Shown: positions 16,077-24,072 of the stretch, in pieces
How the letters are laid out: each line of letters starts with the position of its first letter
How positions within the stretch are numbered: position 1 is the stretch's first letter
Assembly (NCBI GenBank): GCA_934445035.1
Contig: CAKSDI010000001.1
Span: 1-64,000 of the forward strand
DNA length: 64,000 nucleotides
Direction: 5' to 3'
Source: an uncultured Eubacteriales bacterium
GTDB taxonomy: Bacteria > Bacillota > Clostridia > Oscillospirales > Acutalibacteraceae
Position numbers and translations under genes: made by a program
The notes under the pieces: generated by a model
Databases searched by the model: none
Seen by the model: only the letters and a program-made list of their open reading frames with translations
What the model was told of the DNA's origin: nothing

Positions 16077-16237
16077 TTAATTTTTTGCTGAAACAAAAAT
16101 ATAAGCAAAATCGGTTTCAAACTCTTCTGTTAAATTCATTTTGCTTTGATTAATAAACTTCTTTATATCTTCTTTATTATCGGGATAAATTTTGACTTTT
16201 CATTACGAAAATCGCAAGATGAAAGAATGAGTTTCAT
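16077..16237 (-). pseudogene. Chimeric gene remnant: peptidase-E-like start joined to a duplicated gene tail
   Basis: A ribosome site (GAAAGGA) and ATG at 16237 open MKLILSSCDFRNEKSK, very like the N-terminus of S51/peptidase-E-like class I amidotransferases. The frame stops after 23 codons. Out of frame with it, the sequence continues as a ~40-codon tail (PDNKEDIKKFINQSKMNLTE ... YIFVSAKN, stop at 16077) that is almost identical to 19364-19490. The two parts meet at GAAAAGTCAAAA, which also occurs in the other copy, pointing to a deletion at microhomology. The tail resembles methyltransferase C-termini, but weakly. Confidence 0.65.
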
Positions 16238-16270
16238 GATAAATTCATTCCTTTCAACACCCCAGTTAAT

Positions 16271-17029
16271 TTAAAATCTATGCCGTTTGCAAAAGTATCG
16301 TTTGGTGTCGCAAACCTCTCCGACCGATGTAACCGCAAATCCGCACCTTTGGTAAAACCCAAGCGCCTCGTCATCAGTTTCGGCTGTGATAGTATCTACC
16401 GAAAACTGACTGAGAATAAAATCAACCAATTTTCTGCCAATACCGCAGTTTTGGTGTTCGGGTTTCACGGCAATATCCAAAATCTCGGCGGTGTCATTTC
16501 CCATTTTCAAAACAACAATACCGGCATACACACCGTCAATTTTGCAGGCATACACAAAAGTATTTTTGTCCGCCGAGTATTTTTCTGCCCTGCGTTTTAA
16601 TCGCTCCGGTGTGGGATTATAGACGCTCGGTTTAAGAAGTGTCAGAACCTCCGGATTAAAAAGGTTTGCTTTTACATTTACGATCGCGGTAATTTTTTGG
16701 AGTTCTATTCCCAATACGCCGTATTTTTGAATTTGGTTTTTGGTATAATACTTTTCCATATTCGTGTAGTGCGCTGCCTTTAAATCGTCTATTGAATACC
16801 CGCATTTTTCTAAGGGCAAAGCCTTATACAACTGCTCAAAATCGGAGAATTTATGCAGTTTTATAACCTCTGCAAAAATAACAGAATTTATCTCACTGCA
16901 ATGAAATTCTATTCGATCGCCGATATTGATTTTTTGCCGCTTTTCATCATTTAACCGCAGTTCGATTGTTTTGCGCCTGTCTGCAATTTTTAAAAAAGCA
17001 GACAGTTCAAGGTTCATACAATGGGTCAC
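16271..17029 (-). CDS. ASCH-domain / GNAT acetyltransferase fusion
   Basis: A 252-residue cytoplasmic fusion. Residues 1-115 look like an ASCH/PUA-type RNA-binding domain (KTIELRLNDEKRQKINIGDRIEFH). Residues ~125-250 form a GNAT acetyltransferase with the acetyl-CoA motif EILDIAVKPEHQNCGIGRKLV and the late FYQRCGF strand. The start is GTG at 17029, overlapping the upstream stop as GTGA; AAGGAG within the upstream tail is the ribosome site. The natural target is unknown; an RNA- or nucleotide-linked acetylation is conceivable because of the ASCH domain. Composition is AT-rich, as in the neighbouring array genes. Confidence 0.75.
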   Translation of the reverse strand: MTHCMNLELSAFLKIADRRKTIELRLNDEKRQKINIGDRIEFHCSEINSVIFAEVIKLHKFSDFEQLYKALPLEKCGYSIDDLKAAHYTNMEKYYTKNQIQKYGVLGIELQKITAIVNVKANLFNPEVLTLLKPSVYNPTPERLKRRAEKYSADKNTFVYACKIDGVYAGIVVLKMGNDTAEILDIAVKPEHQNCGIGRKLVDFILSQFSVDTITAETDDEALGFYQRCGFAVTSVGEVCDTKRYFCKRHRF

Positions 17030-17901
17030 AACAAATACTCCTTAATATCGCTTGTCAATTTTAATAAACTCTCATTTATACAGTTATCTACAGGAAAACA
17101 ATGAACGATTGAATTTTCTTCAAAACAATTGCGGTTTGATGTTGCTTTTATCCACTTGCAGTAAGAAACCAAATCTTCGGGATATAGCGTTCTTATTAAA
17201 TAATAATTAAAGAGTATAGCTGTATTTTCAGAAACGGTATGGGTTCCGTCTTTCATTTTAATATTTGTAGCAACCAAACGATCGGTGAATTGGTGGGTAA
17301 ATTCATGCAACAGTTGATAAAATGTATTATTATACTTATTTTGATCTGTTACAAACGGCACAATAGCATTAAACGAATTTTTTTGGTAGTAACCTCTTCC
17401 GTTACAAGACAAAGAATATGAGAAACCGATATCGGCTTGTTTTTTAAAGTATAAAAACAGCGGTTCATATTTTAAAAAACGGGCTTTCATCCATCCTTCT
17501 AAATAAATTCTGTCTGCCTTTGTTTCCGAAAATACATTGAGCCAGTAACCCTCGTAAAAGTGAAATTCTTTTTCGATAATATTACATAATGGCACAATAA
17601 ATTTGTCTTTGTCTTCGTCTATAAAATCGTTATAGGTTAAAAGTGCGTTTTGCAATTCCTCCAAAGCGGAACAGTAACACGGAAGAAAATTTATAACTCC
17701 TAATCTTTCAAAGTTATCATTATAATATTCTGTGATTTTTTCAACCTCTTTGCACAGTAAACTTTCAGTTTCGTTTTTGCTTTTTGAAATTAGGTTGATA
17801 TAATCTTCGGAATATAAATTCGATGCATTTTCAACTTTCATATGAGCCAATATATGATATACCAAATCACAAATCACAGAATATTGAAAATGTATCATCA
17901 T
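17026..17901 (-). CDS. Putative HExxH zinc metallopeptidase-like protein
   Basis: A 291-residue protein without a signal peptide. LLHEFTHQF carries HExxH at residues 199-203, and SENTAIL supplies a Glu near 225 that could be the third zinc ligand, as in gluzincins. The rest is mostly helical and I cannot place it in a named family. It overlaps both neighbours by 4 bp, so translation is chained. Its last residues, DIKEYLL, are the same as in the upstream gene because the DNA there encodes the next gene's ribosome site. Substrate unknown. Confidence 0.6.
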   Translation of the reverse strand: MMIHFQYSVICDLVYHILAHMKVENASNLYSEDYINLISKSKNETESLLCKEVEKITEYYNDNFERLGVINFLPCYCSALEELQNALLTYNDFIDEDKDKFIVPLCNIIEKEFHFYEGYWLNVFSETKADRIYLEGWMKARFLKYEPLFLYFKKQADIGFSYSLSCNGRGYYQKNSFNAIVPFVTDQNKYNNTFYQLLHEFTHQFTDRLVATNIKMKDGTHTVSENTAILFNYYLIRTLYPEDLVSYCKWIKATSNRNCFEENSIVHCFPVDNCINESLLKLTSDIKEYLL

Positions 17902-18503
17902 AACAAATACTCCTTAATATCGGGGGTAAACTGATTACCGCAGCGTGACAGTTCACCGAGCACACGGTTTATTCCCTGTTCGGTCGTGTACCAGTTATTT
18001 TTCGTGATATTATAGCAATGCACAGGGCAGACAAAAAATTCAGTGTCGGGGAAAGCCAACTGATAAAGCATAAGGCAACGCCGAGCGTGAAACGCTTTGC
18101 AGACGATAATAGCCGTTTTAATTTCAAGACTGTTATCATTCACAATTTTTCGAGAGAAAAAGGCGTTATCGCGTGTATGACCCGACTTGTCCTCGCCGTA
18201 AATTGTCGTTCTCGGCACACCGTTTTTTATCAGTACATCAGTAAAAAATTCACAGTCGGTTTTGTAGTCGCCGCTGTATATTTCTTTCTTTGACCGCACA
18301 CCGGGCCATTTATCCCGTTTTACACTGACACCGCCCGACGGGATAACATATTCAGCAAAGCCTTTATTATACAGCTTTGCCGCATATTCGGGCTGTTCGG
18401 GGTGCGAACCGCCCGGCAGAAAAATAGCGTCAACCTTCTGTGGCTTGTCGGAAACAAATATAAAATTTGAGAGGTCAGCTATAATGCGATTATTCATATT
18501 CAA
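17898..18503 (-). CDS. YdcF/ElyC-like DUF218 protein
   Basis: A 201-residue soluble DUF218 protein: VDAIFLPGGSHPEQPEYAAKLY at the start of the fold, VIPSGG, the acidic/Thr segment EDKSGHTRDNAFFS, and IIVCKAFHARRCLMLY. Members resemble YdcF and SanA; activities are mostly unproven and nucleotide or SAM binding has been suggested. TTG at 18503 overlaps the upstream stop (TTGA); an ATG two codons later is the alternative. The C-terminal DIKEYLL doubles as the ribosome site of the next gene. Confidence 0.8.
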   Translation of the reverse strand: MNMNNRIIADLSNFIFVSDKPQKVDAIFLPGGSHPEQPEYAAKLYNKGFAEYVIPSGGVSVKRDKWPGVRSKKEIYSGDYKTDCEFFTDVLIKNGVPRTTIYGEDKSGHTRDNAFFSRKIVNDNSLEIKTAIIVCKAFHARRCLMLYQLAFPDTEFFVCPVHCYNITKNNWYTTEQGINRVLGELSRCGNQFTPDIKEYLL

Positions 18504-19312
18504 CTTGATATCCTTTTCTCAATATATAAATTCTTAGACATACCATAATTGATAGCCTTGTCATACAATTCTTTTGCATATTTTGTTTGATTGCGGTCGA
18601 TGAAAGCATTCACAATTCTGTTGATTGCTACAGTTGCCATATTATATTTTGAACGCTGACCGTTAAACCTTTCCCATTCACCGATCAAAAGGTTGTTTGG
18701 TTCATTCTCTAAATGCAGCCACGGAAGCAATTGGTCACCCAGTTCAAATACATCATATTCCGCTTGACCAAAGGCTTTTAGGCAAAGGGCGGCATAAACC
18801 GTTTTGTAAAAAATGTAATTGTCGGAAGTTGCCGGTGATTTTAAAAATTCTTTGAAATTATTTTTGGCAAACTGTAAATAATCAGTAGATGTCTTTAGCA
18901 TCGGCGTTACAGAAAAAGCCGCATTATGGCATTCAAATGTAATCGGTTCTACCGCTTTTATGGTTGTATTTTTGCTTATAGCGGTTTTATAACAGTTCCA
19001 CCAAAAATCTCCGAACCCACCGAGTTCAAGCGTAAAACGCTGGGTTGCGTCACAGGCAAGCCAAAGCAAATATTTTGAAGGTTTTTCGCTTAAAAATTTT
19101 GCAAATTCACAGTGGTTTTTATAAAGAGCTTTGCTATCTCTAAGCATGGCAAAGCTGTCCGAAATGTTCCAATAACAAAACCCGGTGAACAAAGTATCCG
19201 CGTTTTCCGTTTGCAAAAAGGAAGATAGGTATTCTATCATTGCTCCGGGGTTCTTTGCGGCTTGCAGACTTTTAAACTTATTTCGGACCTCATTTTGAAT
19301 TTTTATGAGCAA
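18500..19312 (-). CDS. Hypothetical protein (270 aa)
   Basis: A 270-residue soluble, largely helical protein, rich in Trp, Phe and Tyr (FCYWNISDSF; GGFGDFWWNCYKTA). It starts at TTG with GGAG 9 nt upstream and overlaps the DUF218 gene by 4 bp. No known motif or membrane segment is visible. The pattern of amphipathic helices could be a repeat-type helical scaffold, but I do not recognise a family. Confidence 0.6.
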   Translation of the reverse strand: MLIKIQNEVRNKFKSLQAAKNPGAMIEYLSSFLQTENADTLFTGFCYWNISDSFAMLRDSKALYKNHCEFAKFLSEKPSKYLLWLACDATQRFTLELGGFGDFWWNCYKTAISKNTTIKAVEPITFECHNAAFSVTPMLKTSTDYLQFAKNNFKEFLKSPATSDNYIFYKTVYAALCLKAFGQAEYDVFELGDQLLPWLHLENEPNNLLIGEWERFNGQRSKYNMATVAINRIVNAFIDRNQTKYAKELYDKAINYGMSKNLYIEKRISS

Positions 19313-19363
19313 TTAAATTTTCTCCATTCTAATAAATAAGGGTAAATACTTCTTTTAACTTAT

Positions 19364-19525
19364 TTAATTTTTTGCAGAAACAAAAATATAAGCAAAATCG
19401 GTTTCAAACTCTTCTGTTAAATTCATTTTGCTTTGATTAATAAACTTCTTTATATCTTCTTTATTATCGGGATAATTTTTGACTTTTCGTGTTGCGTAAT
19501 CTAATATATCATTTTGGTTTTTGTC
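19364..19525 (-). pseudogene. 3' fragment of a truncated gene, second copy of the duplicated tail
   Basis: About 54 codons (DKNQNDILDYATRKVKNYPD ... FVSAKN) end at the stop at 19364. The upstream part is missing because a terminal inverted repeat of the MITE family begins at 19526. The last ~125 bp are nearly identical to 16077-16200. The end resembles methyltransferase C-termini, but too little remains to name it. Confidence 0.65.
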
Positions 19526-19562
19526 TAGACAATACAATCAGGGTACAATGCTTCTCATAGCG
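19526..19562. mobile_element. Solo end of the MITE-like element, copy D
   Basis: TAGACAATACAATCAGGGTA and the next 17 bases match one terminus of copies B and C, but the rest of the element is absent. It joins the truncated gene fragment to the following gene and supplies that gene's last codons and stop. It is a probable scar of deletion or recombination between copies. Confidence 0.7.
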
Positions 19563-20097
19563 GCTCTGGGTTGCGCACAAGGTCATTGTTTTCGTCAACG
19601 AGTAGGTCGTAATGTTCAATTATACTGTTATTCGAAATATATAGCTTACATAATTCAACCATCTTCTTGAGAAAAGGCAAATCATTCCGACGGGGATTAT
19701 CTATTCTAAATGTACAACCGCAAACTTCAGAAAATTCTTTTCCGAAGATAACCTTACTCTTACCGCCTGAGCAAGAGCCACAATGACCGCAAAAATCAAT
19801 ATGTTTCCAAGCGGTGTTTTTTATTTTGCAGTCCACAATGTCCGCTTCAAAAACTTTACAATCGTCAGACCAAACCGTCCAAAGATTTTCAGGTTCAGCA
19901 GGATCTTTAATAGCAATGAAAGCAACACATTCTTTTTTGAATTTGAGCCAATAATATATTTTATCTTCCCAACAAGAAGCGTTGTCCTTGTAAAATTCAA
20001 TATTGTTACTTCGCAAAAAAGAGATAAAATCCAATGCTACTGCTTGATCTTCTCCTGTTAGGTTTTCTTTTATATAATCTTCGATTTGCTTAGACAA
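19555..20097 (-). CDS. Hypothetical Cys-rich protein (180 aa), tail altered by the MITE end
   Basis: A 180-residue soluble protein of unknown function. The middle carries a Cys-rich segment (HIDFCGHCGSCSGGKSKVIF) and CGCTF, suggesting metal binding. The start is TTG at 20097 with AAGGAG upstream in an AAGGAGTATTTGT context also used at two other junctions of the array. The last residues (PEPL) and the stop lie inside the MITE-derived end, so the native C-terminus may have been replaced. Confidence 0.6.
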   Translation of the reverse strand: MSKQIEDYIKENLTGEDQAVALDFISFLRSNNIEFYKDNASCWEDKIYYWLKFKKECVAFIAIKDPAEPENLWTVWSDDCKVFEADIVDCKIKNTAWKHIDFCGHCGSCSGGKSKVIFGKEFSEVCGCTFRIDNPRRNDLPFLKKMVELCKLYISNNSIIEHYDLLVDENNDLVRNPEPL

Positions 20098-20138
20098 TAC
20101 AAATACTCCTTATGGAACGTTTTATAATTCTGTGAATC

Positions 20139-20558
20139 TCAGTTCATTTCATAAACTGCATATTGATTCTTCTCAGCGAACTTTATGGCTTTATAGATGT
20201 TTTGCAGCTCGGTTTTTGCAGATTCTTCATCCTTATACCAACCGAAAGCATTGTTCGATGTGACGCTGCTTCTAACATTTATTACAAATGGAAATTCATT
20301 TGATTTGGGATTTTTACTATAGGCACTATGCACCTCAGCACTAAAAAGCGGAGCTAACAGTTTCTTGTCTTGTGATAAAATATATAATCGATCTTTTGCA
20401 GATTCATCATCTTTTATTCCCTGAATAGCATTGAATACTGCATCCTCAATTTCTTCCTCAAAAGAGATTTCCATTTCCATAGCGTTTACTATTGCTTCTG
20501 GAAGTTCGTTGATTATCTCATTTTTAAAATTCTCTAACAATTCTTTAATGTTTTCCAT
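20139..20558 (-). CDS. Hypothetical acidic protein (139 aa)
   Basis: A 139-residue soluble acidic protein. The N-terminal half is helical (ENIKELLENFKNEIINELPE); the C-terminal half has an alternating pattern ending in KFAEKNQYAVYEMN. AAGGAAA before the ATG lies inside the preceding 32-codon frame, so translation is probably coupled. No family recognised. A role as an immunity-like or small regulatory protein cannot be excluded, but nothing in the sequence shows one. Confidence 0.55.
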   Translation of the reverse strand: MENIKELLENFKNEIINELPEAIVNAMEMEISFEEEIEDAVFNAIQGIKDDESAKDRLYILSQDKKLLAPLFSAEVHSAYSKNPKSNEFPFVINVRSSVTSNNAFGWYKDEESAKTELQNIYKAIKFAEKNQYAVYEMN

Positions 20559-20560
20559 AT

Positions 20561-20659
20561 TTATGTTTCCTTTTCAATGATGATTTTTTGTACATCTTTC
20601 GAATTTCTTAGCCAAACGGTTTTCTCAGGGTAGGCTGAAATCTGAAACGGATCGCGCAT
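20561..20659 (-). CDS. Small ORF (32 aa) in a coupled gene chain
   Basis: A frame of 32 codons (MRDPFQISAYPEKTVWLRNS ...) whose GAGGAAT ribosome site overlaps the end of the upstream coiled-coil gene, and whose end contains the ribosome site of the downstream gene. This placement argues for translation. The product has no membrane segment. It could be a short functional protein or the remains of a longer one. Confidence 0.45.
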   Translation of the reverse strand: MRDPFQISAYPEKTVWLRNSKDVQKIIIEKET

Positions 20660-20661
20660 TT

Positions 20662-21021
20662 TTATTCCTCACTTTTGGATTTTAGGCTTTCAATATCGGT
20701 TGAAAGTTTATCAAAATGTGCCTGCACTTCGTTTAAAATTGCTTTTGCGTCCTGTGCCGCGCATTTTATGTCTTCTATGCGGTAATCTAATTCATCGGCG
20801 GTATCCTCTAAATCTTCAAGCTCGTCATTGTCGGCAGTTACGGCTAACCCGACAGGACTGTTGATAAAATTTGCGTTGGCTCCGTCGCCGGATATTTTAA
20901 CTGCATAAAGCGGAGTTTGATTGAAAGAAATATTTTGTCCGTCACCGGAAAGTTCGATGCTTTCGAGTATATTTTCTAATTTTTCAATTCTTCTTTCAAG
21001 TTCTGCTATTCTGTTTTCCAT
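20662..21021 (-). CDS. Coiled-coil protein (119 aa)
   Basis: A 119-residue protein. It starts with a heptad coiled coil (MENRIAELERRIEKLENILE), has a short Gly/Asn-rich beta section with two similar ISGDG strands, and ends in a second long acidic coiled coil. The start overlaps the upstream AraC gene by 26 bp. No family is recognised; coiled-coil oligomerisation is the only property that can be read. Confidence 0.6.
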   Translation of the reverse strand: MENRIAELERRIEKLENILESIELSGDGQNISFNQTPLYAVKISGDGANANFINSPVGLAVTADNDELEDLEDTADELDYRIEDIKCAAQDAKAILNEVQAHFDKLSTDIESLKSKSEE

Positions 21022-21940
21022 TTAAATCATCCTTTCGTTTTTGCACAGTGGTTTTTCTGAATTCAGCCGGAGTAAAACCGATTTGTGTTTTAAATATACG
21101 GCTGAAATGCTGAACTGTTTTAAATCCTGACATTACGGCGACATCCTTTATAGGAACATCCGTAAATTCAAGCTGTTTTTTGGCAACTGTAATGCGGTAT
21201 CTCATAAGATACTCTATTGCAGTACAACCTAATTCCTCTTTCATAAGCACAGTGAGAGTAGTATGATTCATTCCCGATTTTTTTGATATTACGGACAATG
21301 AAATATTTTCATCAAATTGGCTTTCGATAAACAAAACTGCATCGCGAAGTTTGGGATTTTTTATGATAGGAGAAGAATAAGATTTTTGGTGCTTTATGCC
21401 ATAACCGATAAGCCCGTACATCCGCTCTAAAGCAATAATAATTTCCATAAAATACGAGCGACCGCGGCAGGACCAATACCAATCACGCTGATTATTAAGT
21501 TCCTCCTGCATATAATCCGCTGACTGAATTATTTTTTCAAGCTGTGTTTGTGCGATAGGAATTACATATGCTTTATCGATAAACGGCTTTAAAAGGAACA
21601 TATCGTGAGTGGAAGCAATATCGTTATACTTTTTTAATCTTAGCATTTCGAATGACATATTTATATTCAAATACTCCGGATGAAAAAATATGCAGGTATA
21701 CTCGGCATTTGATTTTGAAATAAGCTTAGGATCAGCGGTTTCGTCAAAGCATATGAACGCCGGCGCAACAGCGATAAATATTTTTTCACCTACACAAAAT
21801 TTCATTTTGCCCAAGCTTAAAATAATAAGCAAAAAGCATTTACCTTTAATATTTATATTTTTAAGACTGCAGTTTTTAATGCACTCGATCTTTGCGACCT
21901 TTCCCTCATTGTAACTTTTACCCACAGTAATATGTTCCAT
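20996..21940 (-). CDS. AraC-family transcriptional regulator
   Basis: A 314-residue regulator. The N-terminal two thirds form a cupin-like effector region. The C-terminal ~100 residues have two helix-turn-helix units (LSVISKKSGMNHTTLTVLMKEELG and KDVAVMSGFKTVQHFSRIFKTQIGFTPAEFR). It is the first gene of the minus-strand array, overlapping the coiled-coil gene, and may activate it. The effector is unknown. Confidence 0.85.
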   Translation of the reverse strand: MEHITVGKSYNEGKVAKIECIKNCSLKNINIKGKCFLLIILSLGKMKFCVGEKIFIAVAPAFICFDETADPKLISKSNAEYTCIFFHPEYLNINMSFEMLRLKKYNDIASTHDMFLLKPFIDKAYVIPIAQTQLEKIIQSADYMQEELNNQRDWYWSCRGRSYFMEIIIALERMYGLIGYGIKHQKSYSSPIIKNPKLRDAVLFIESQFDENISLSVISKKSGMNHTTLTVLMKEELGCTAIEYLMRYRITVAKKQLEFTDVPIKDVAVMSGFKTVQHFSRIFKTQIGFTPAEFRKTTVQKRKDDLNGKQNSRT

Positions 21941-22050
21941 TCTTATTCCCCGATTTTTAACTTTCTATACTTAAATATTACCATATAAAGGAAAATCGCT
22001 CAATATTTATTTTTTATCGCAAAATAAATATTTTTTATCTGATATTAAAC

Positions 22051-22093
22051 AAAAAAGGCACTCTGTTTTTATAAAAAACAGAGTGCCTTTTTT
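22051..22093. terminator. Terminator of tRNA-Ala (bidirectional)
   Basis: AAAAAAGGCACTCTGTTTTT pairs with its complement to form a long stem ending in a T run on either strand. It lies 14 nt beyond the tRNA 3' end. Confidence 0.85.
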
Positions 22094-22107
22094 CGCTTAA
22101 TGCGGCG

Positions 22108-22183
22108 TGGTGGAGACGAAGAGGATCGAACTCTCGACCTTACGGATGCGAACCGTACGCTCTCCCAGCTGAGCTACGCCCCC
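22108..22183 (-). tRNA. tRNA-Ala(CGC)
   Basis: A 76-nt cloverleaf on the minus strand with encoded CCA. The acceptor GGGGGCG pairs with CGTCTCC (two G-U pairs); the D arm is GCTC/GAGC, the anticodon stem TACGG/CCGTA has loop TTCGCAT and anticodon CGC, and the T arm has TTCGATC. It reads GCG alanine codons. Confidence 0.92.
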
Positions 22184-22260
22184 GGATATATGCCGCGGAT
22201 AAGCTGAATTAAAAATATTTTAATACTTTTTTTGATATTTGTCAAGAAAAAGAGAGAAAA

Positions 22261-23787
22261 TCAATCGTCCCAATATTTCCTGTCAAGACTTCTAAACCTA
22301 ATAGCGGACAAAATATGTTTTTTCTCTATTACTTCTTTGCCGTCAAGGTCCGCTATTGTTCTTGCAACCTTTAAGATCCTATCATAAGCTCTGGCGGAAA
22401 GACCGAGATTATCAAAGCTTAAGCTTAAATACTTTGACGCGTCGTCAGTCATAATACATACTTCTCTGAGCAGTGACGGAGTTATTCTCGCATTGCAGGG
22501 AATACCTGTGCCTTTATATCGCTCGTTTTGAATAAAGCGCGCTTTATTTACCCTCTCTCGTATCTCTGCGGAGGTTTCGCCCTTAGAGCTTTTCGCAAGC
22601 GACTGATAATCTACCGGCGGAACTTCGACATGGATATCAAGTCGGTCAAGCATAGGACCTGAAATTCGGTTTAAATATTTTCTTACCATATTCGGCGAAC
22701 AGGAGCAATGCTTAGTAGGGTGACCATAATACCCGCAGGGGCAGGGATTCATCGCCGCAACGAGCGTTATAGCGCTCGGATATGTAATTGATGCGTGGAC
22801 CCTCGAAACGGTAATCACCCCGTCTTCAAGGGGCTGGCGGAGCGCTTCCATAGCGTCTCTTTTAAATTCGGGGAGCTCGTCTAAAAACAAAACTCCGTTA
22901 TGCGCGAGCGATACCTCGCCGGGTTTGGGCACAGAGCCGCCGCCGATAAGACCGGCAGACGATACCGTGTGGTGAGGAGCTCTGAACGGGCGGCAAGTAA
23001 TGATAGGCTCGTCCTTTTTAAGAATACCTGCTACAGAATGAATTTTAGTGGTTTCGATAGACTCTTCAAAGGTCATTTCCGGCAGAATTGACGGCAATCT
23101 TTTAGCGAGCATACTTTTACCGCTTCCGGGAGGACCGATAAGCAATATGTTATGCCCTCCTGCCGCCGCAACCTCTAAAGCCTTTTTGGCTAAGATCTGA
23201 CCTTTAACATCGGAAAAATCAAGCAACGATTCGCTTGACGGCGCCGTGGCAATTTTAAACTGCTCTTTTTCAATAGGTAAAACATTTGTAAGATGATCGA
23301 AAAGCTGCTTGATATTTTTAACGGCATAGACATTTATTCCGTCGATCGCCGCCGCCTCGCAGGCGTTATACTCGGGGACAAATACATTTTTAACGCCGCT
23401 TTGCTTTGCAGTGATAACCATAGCAAGCACGCCGTTTACCTTTCTTACTTCACCGCTTAAGGAGACCTCGCCTATAAAAACGGAGTCATCATCGGGCAAA
23501 ACAAGTTGTTTTGACGCGGAAAGAATAGCGATAAGCACGGGAAGATCGTAGACCGCTCCCTCTTTTTTCATATCCGCAGGAGCTAAATTTACTGTGATCC
23601 TGCCTGTGGGAAATTTAAAGCCGCAGTTCTTCACTGCCGCTCTTACCCTATCGCGGGATTCCTTAACCGCCGCGTCAGGCAAGCCGACTATATCAAAAGA
23701 CGGCAGACCGCCCGAAATATCCGCCTCAACTTCGATCATATATGAATCAATACCGAAAATTCCGATACTTTTAACCTTTGAAAACAT
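22261..23787 (-). CDS. YifB/ComM-family Mg-chelatase-related AAA+ ATPase
   Basis: A 508-residue protein. The N-terminal Lon-protease-like fold has FIGEVSLSGEVRKVNGVLAM, the AAA+ domain has Walker A GPPGSGKSML and FLDELPEF Walker B, then CPCGYYGHPTKHCSC as a possible zinc site, and a C-terminal Mg-chelatase domain (LSARAYDRILKVARTIADL). Proteobacterial ComM is a branch-migration helicase for transformation; the clostridial homologue probably has a related DNA role. It stands alone and is full length. Confidence 0.92.
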   Translation of the reverse strand: MFSKVKSIGIFGIDSYMIEVEADISGGLPSFDIVGLPDAAVKESRDRVRAAVKNCGFKFPTGRITVNLAPADMKKEGAVYDLPVLIAILSASKQLVLPDDDSVFIGEVSLSGEVRKVNGVLAMVITAKQSGVKNVFVPEYNACEAAAIDGINVYAVKNIKQLFDHLTNVLPIEKEQFKIATAPSSESLLDFSDVKGQILAKKALEVAAAGGHNILLIGPPGSGKSMLAKRLPSILPEMTFEESIETTKIHSVAGILKKDEPIITCRPFRAPHHTVSSAGLIGGGSVPKPGEVSLAHNGVLFLDELPEFKRDAMEALRQPLEDGVITVSRVHASITYPSAITLVAAMNPCPCGYYGHPTKHCSCSPNMVRKYLNRISGPMLDRLDIHVEVPPVDYQSLAKSSKGETSAEIRERVNKARFIQNERYKGTGIPCNARITPSLLREVCIMTDDASKYLSLSFDNLGLSARAYDRILKVARTIADLDGKEVIEKKHILSAIRFRSLDRKYWDD

Positions 23788-23810
23788 ATCCTATCCCCTA
23801 ACAGATATTT

Positions 23811-23991
23811 ATTATAACATAAAAAAACAAAGGCTTTGAGCCTTTGTAAGGCGACAGCCGCGTCGCACCGCAGTGCGACTGTTTTATCGTTTCAATGAAT
23901 TTATACGAAAATCTCCGATTTTCTTAATGCCGCAAGGCATTTCGGCAGCGTTTTACCGCTGTCGGTATAAATTCATTATAACATAAAAAAA
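23811..23991. repeat. Hairpin-rich segment between 17-bp direct repeats
   Basis: ATTATAACATAAAAAAA occurs exactly at 23811-23827 and 23975-23991. The 147 bp between hold a series of hairpins (GTCGCA/TGCGAC, GAAAATC/GATTTTC, AATGCC/GGCATT, CGGCAGCG/CGCTGTCG) and an inverted pair AATGAATTTATAC / GTATAAATTCATT (23894-23906, 23965-23977). It has no coding frame. It looks like a small non-autonomous insertion or a structured RNA-like repeat. Confidence 0.5.
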
Positions 23992-24072
23992 TAAATTATA
24001 CAATTTATTTTAATTCTTTCTTAATAATTTACGGATATAATTTAGTATATAAAAAAATCACGGAGGTATATT

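Noticed and set aside
16077..19490. The 125-bp direct repeats as attachment sites of an integrated element
   Set aside because: They are coding tails of a broken gene with different 5' joins, better explained by duplication and deletion; no recombinase-type core is evident in them.
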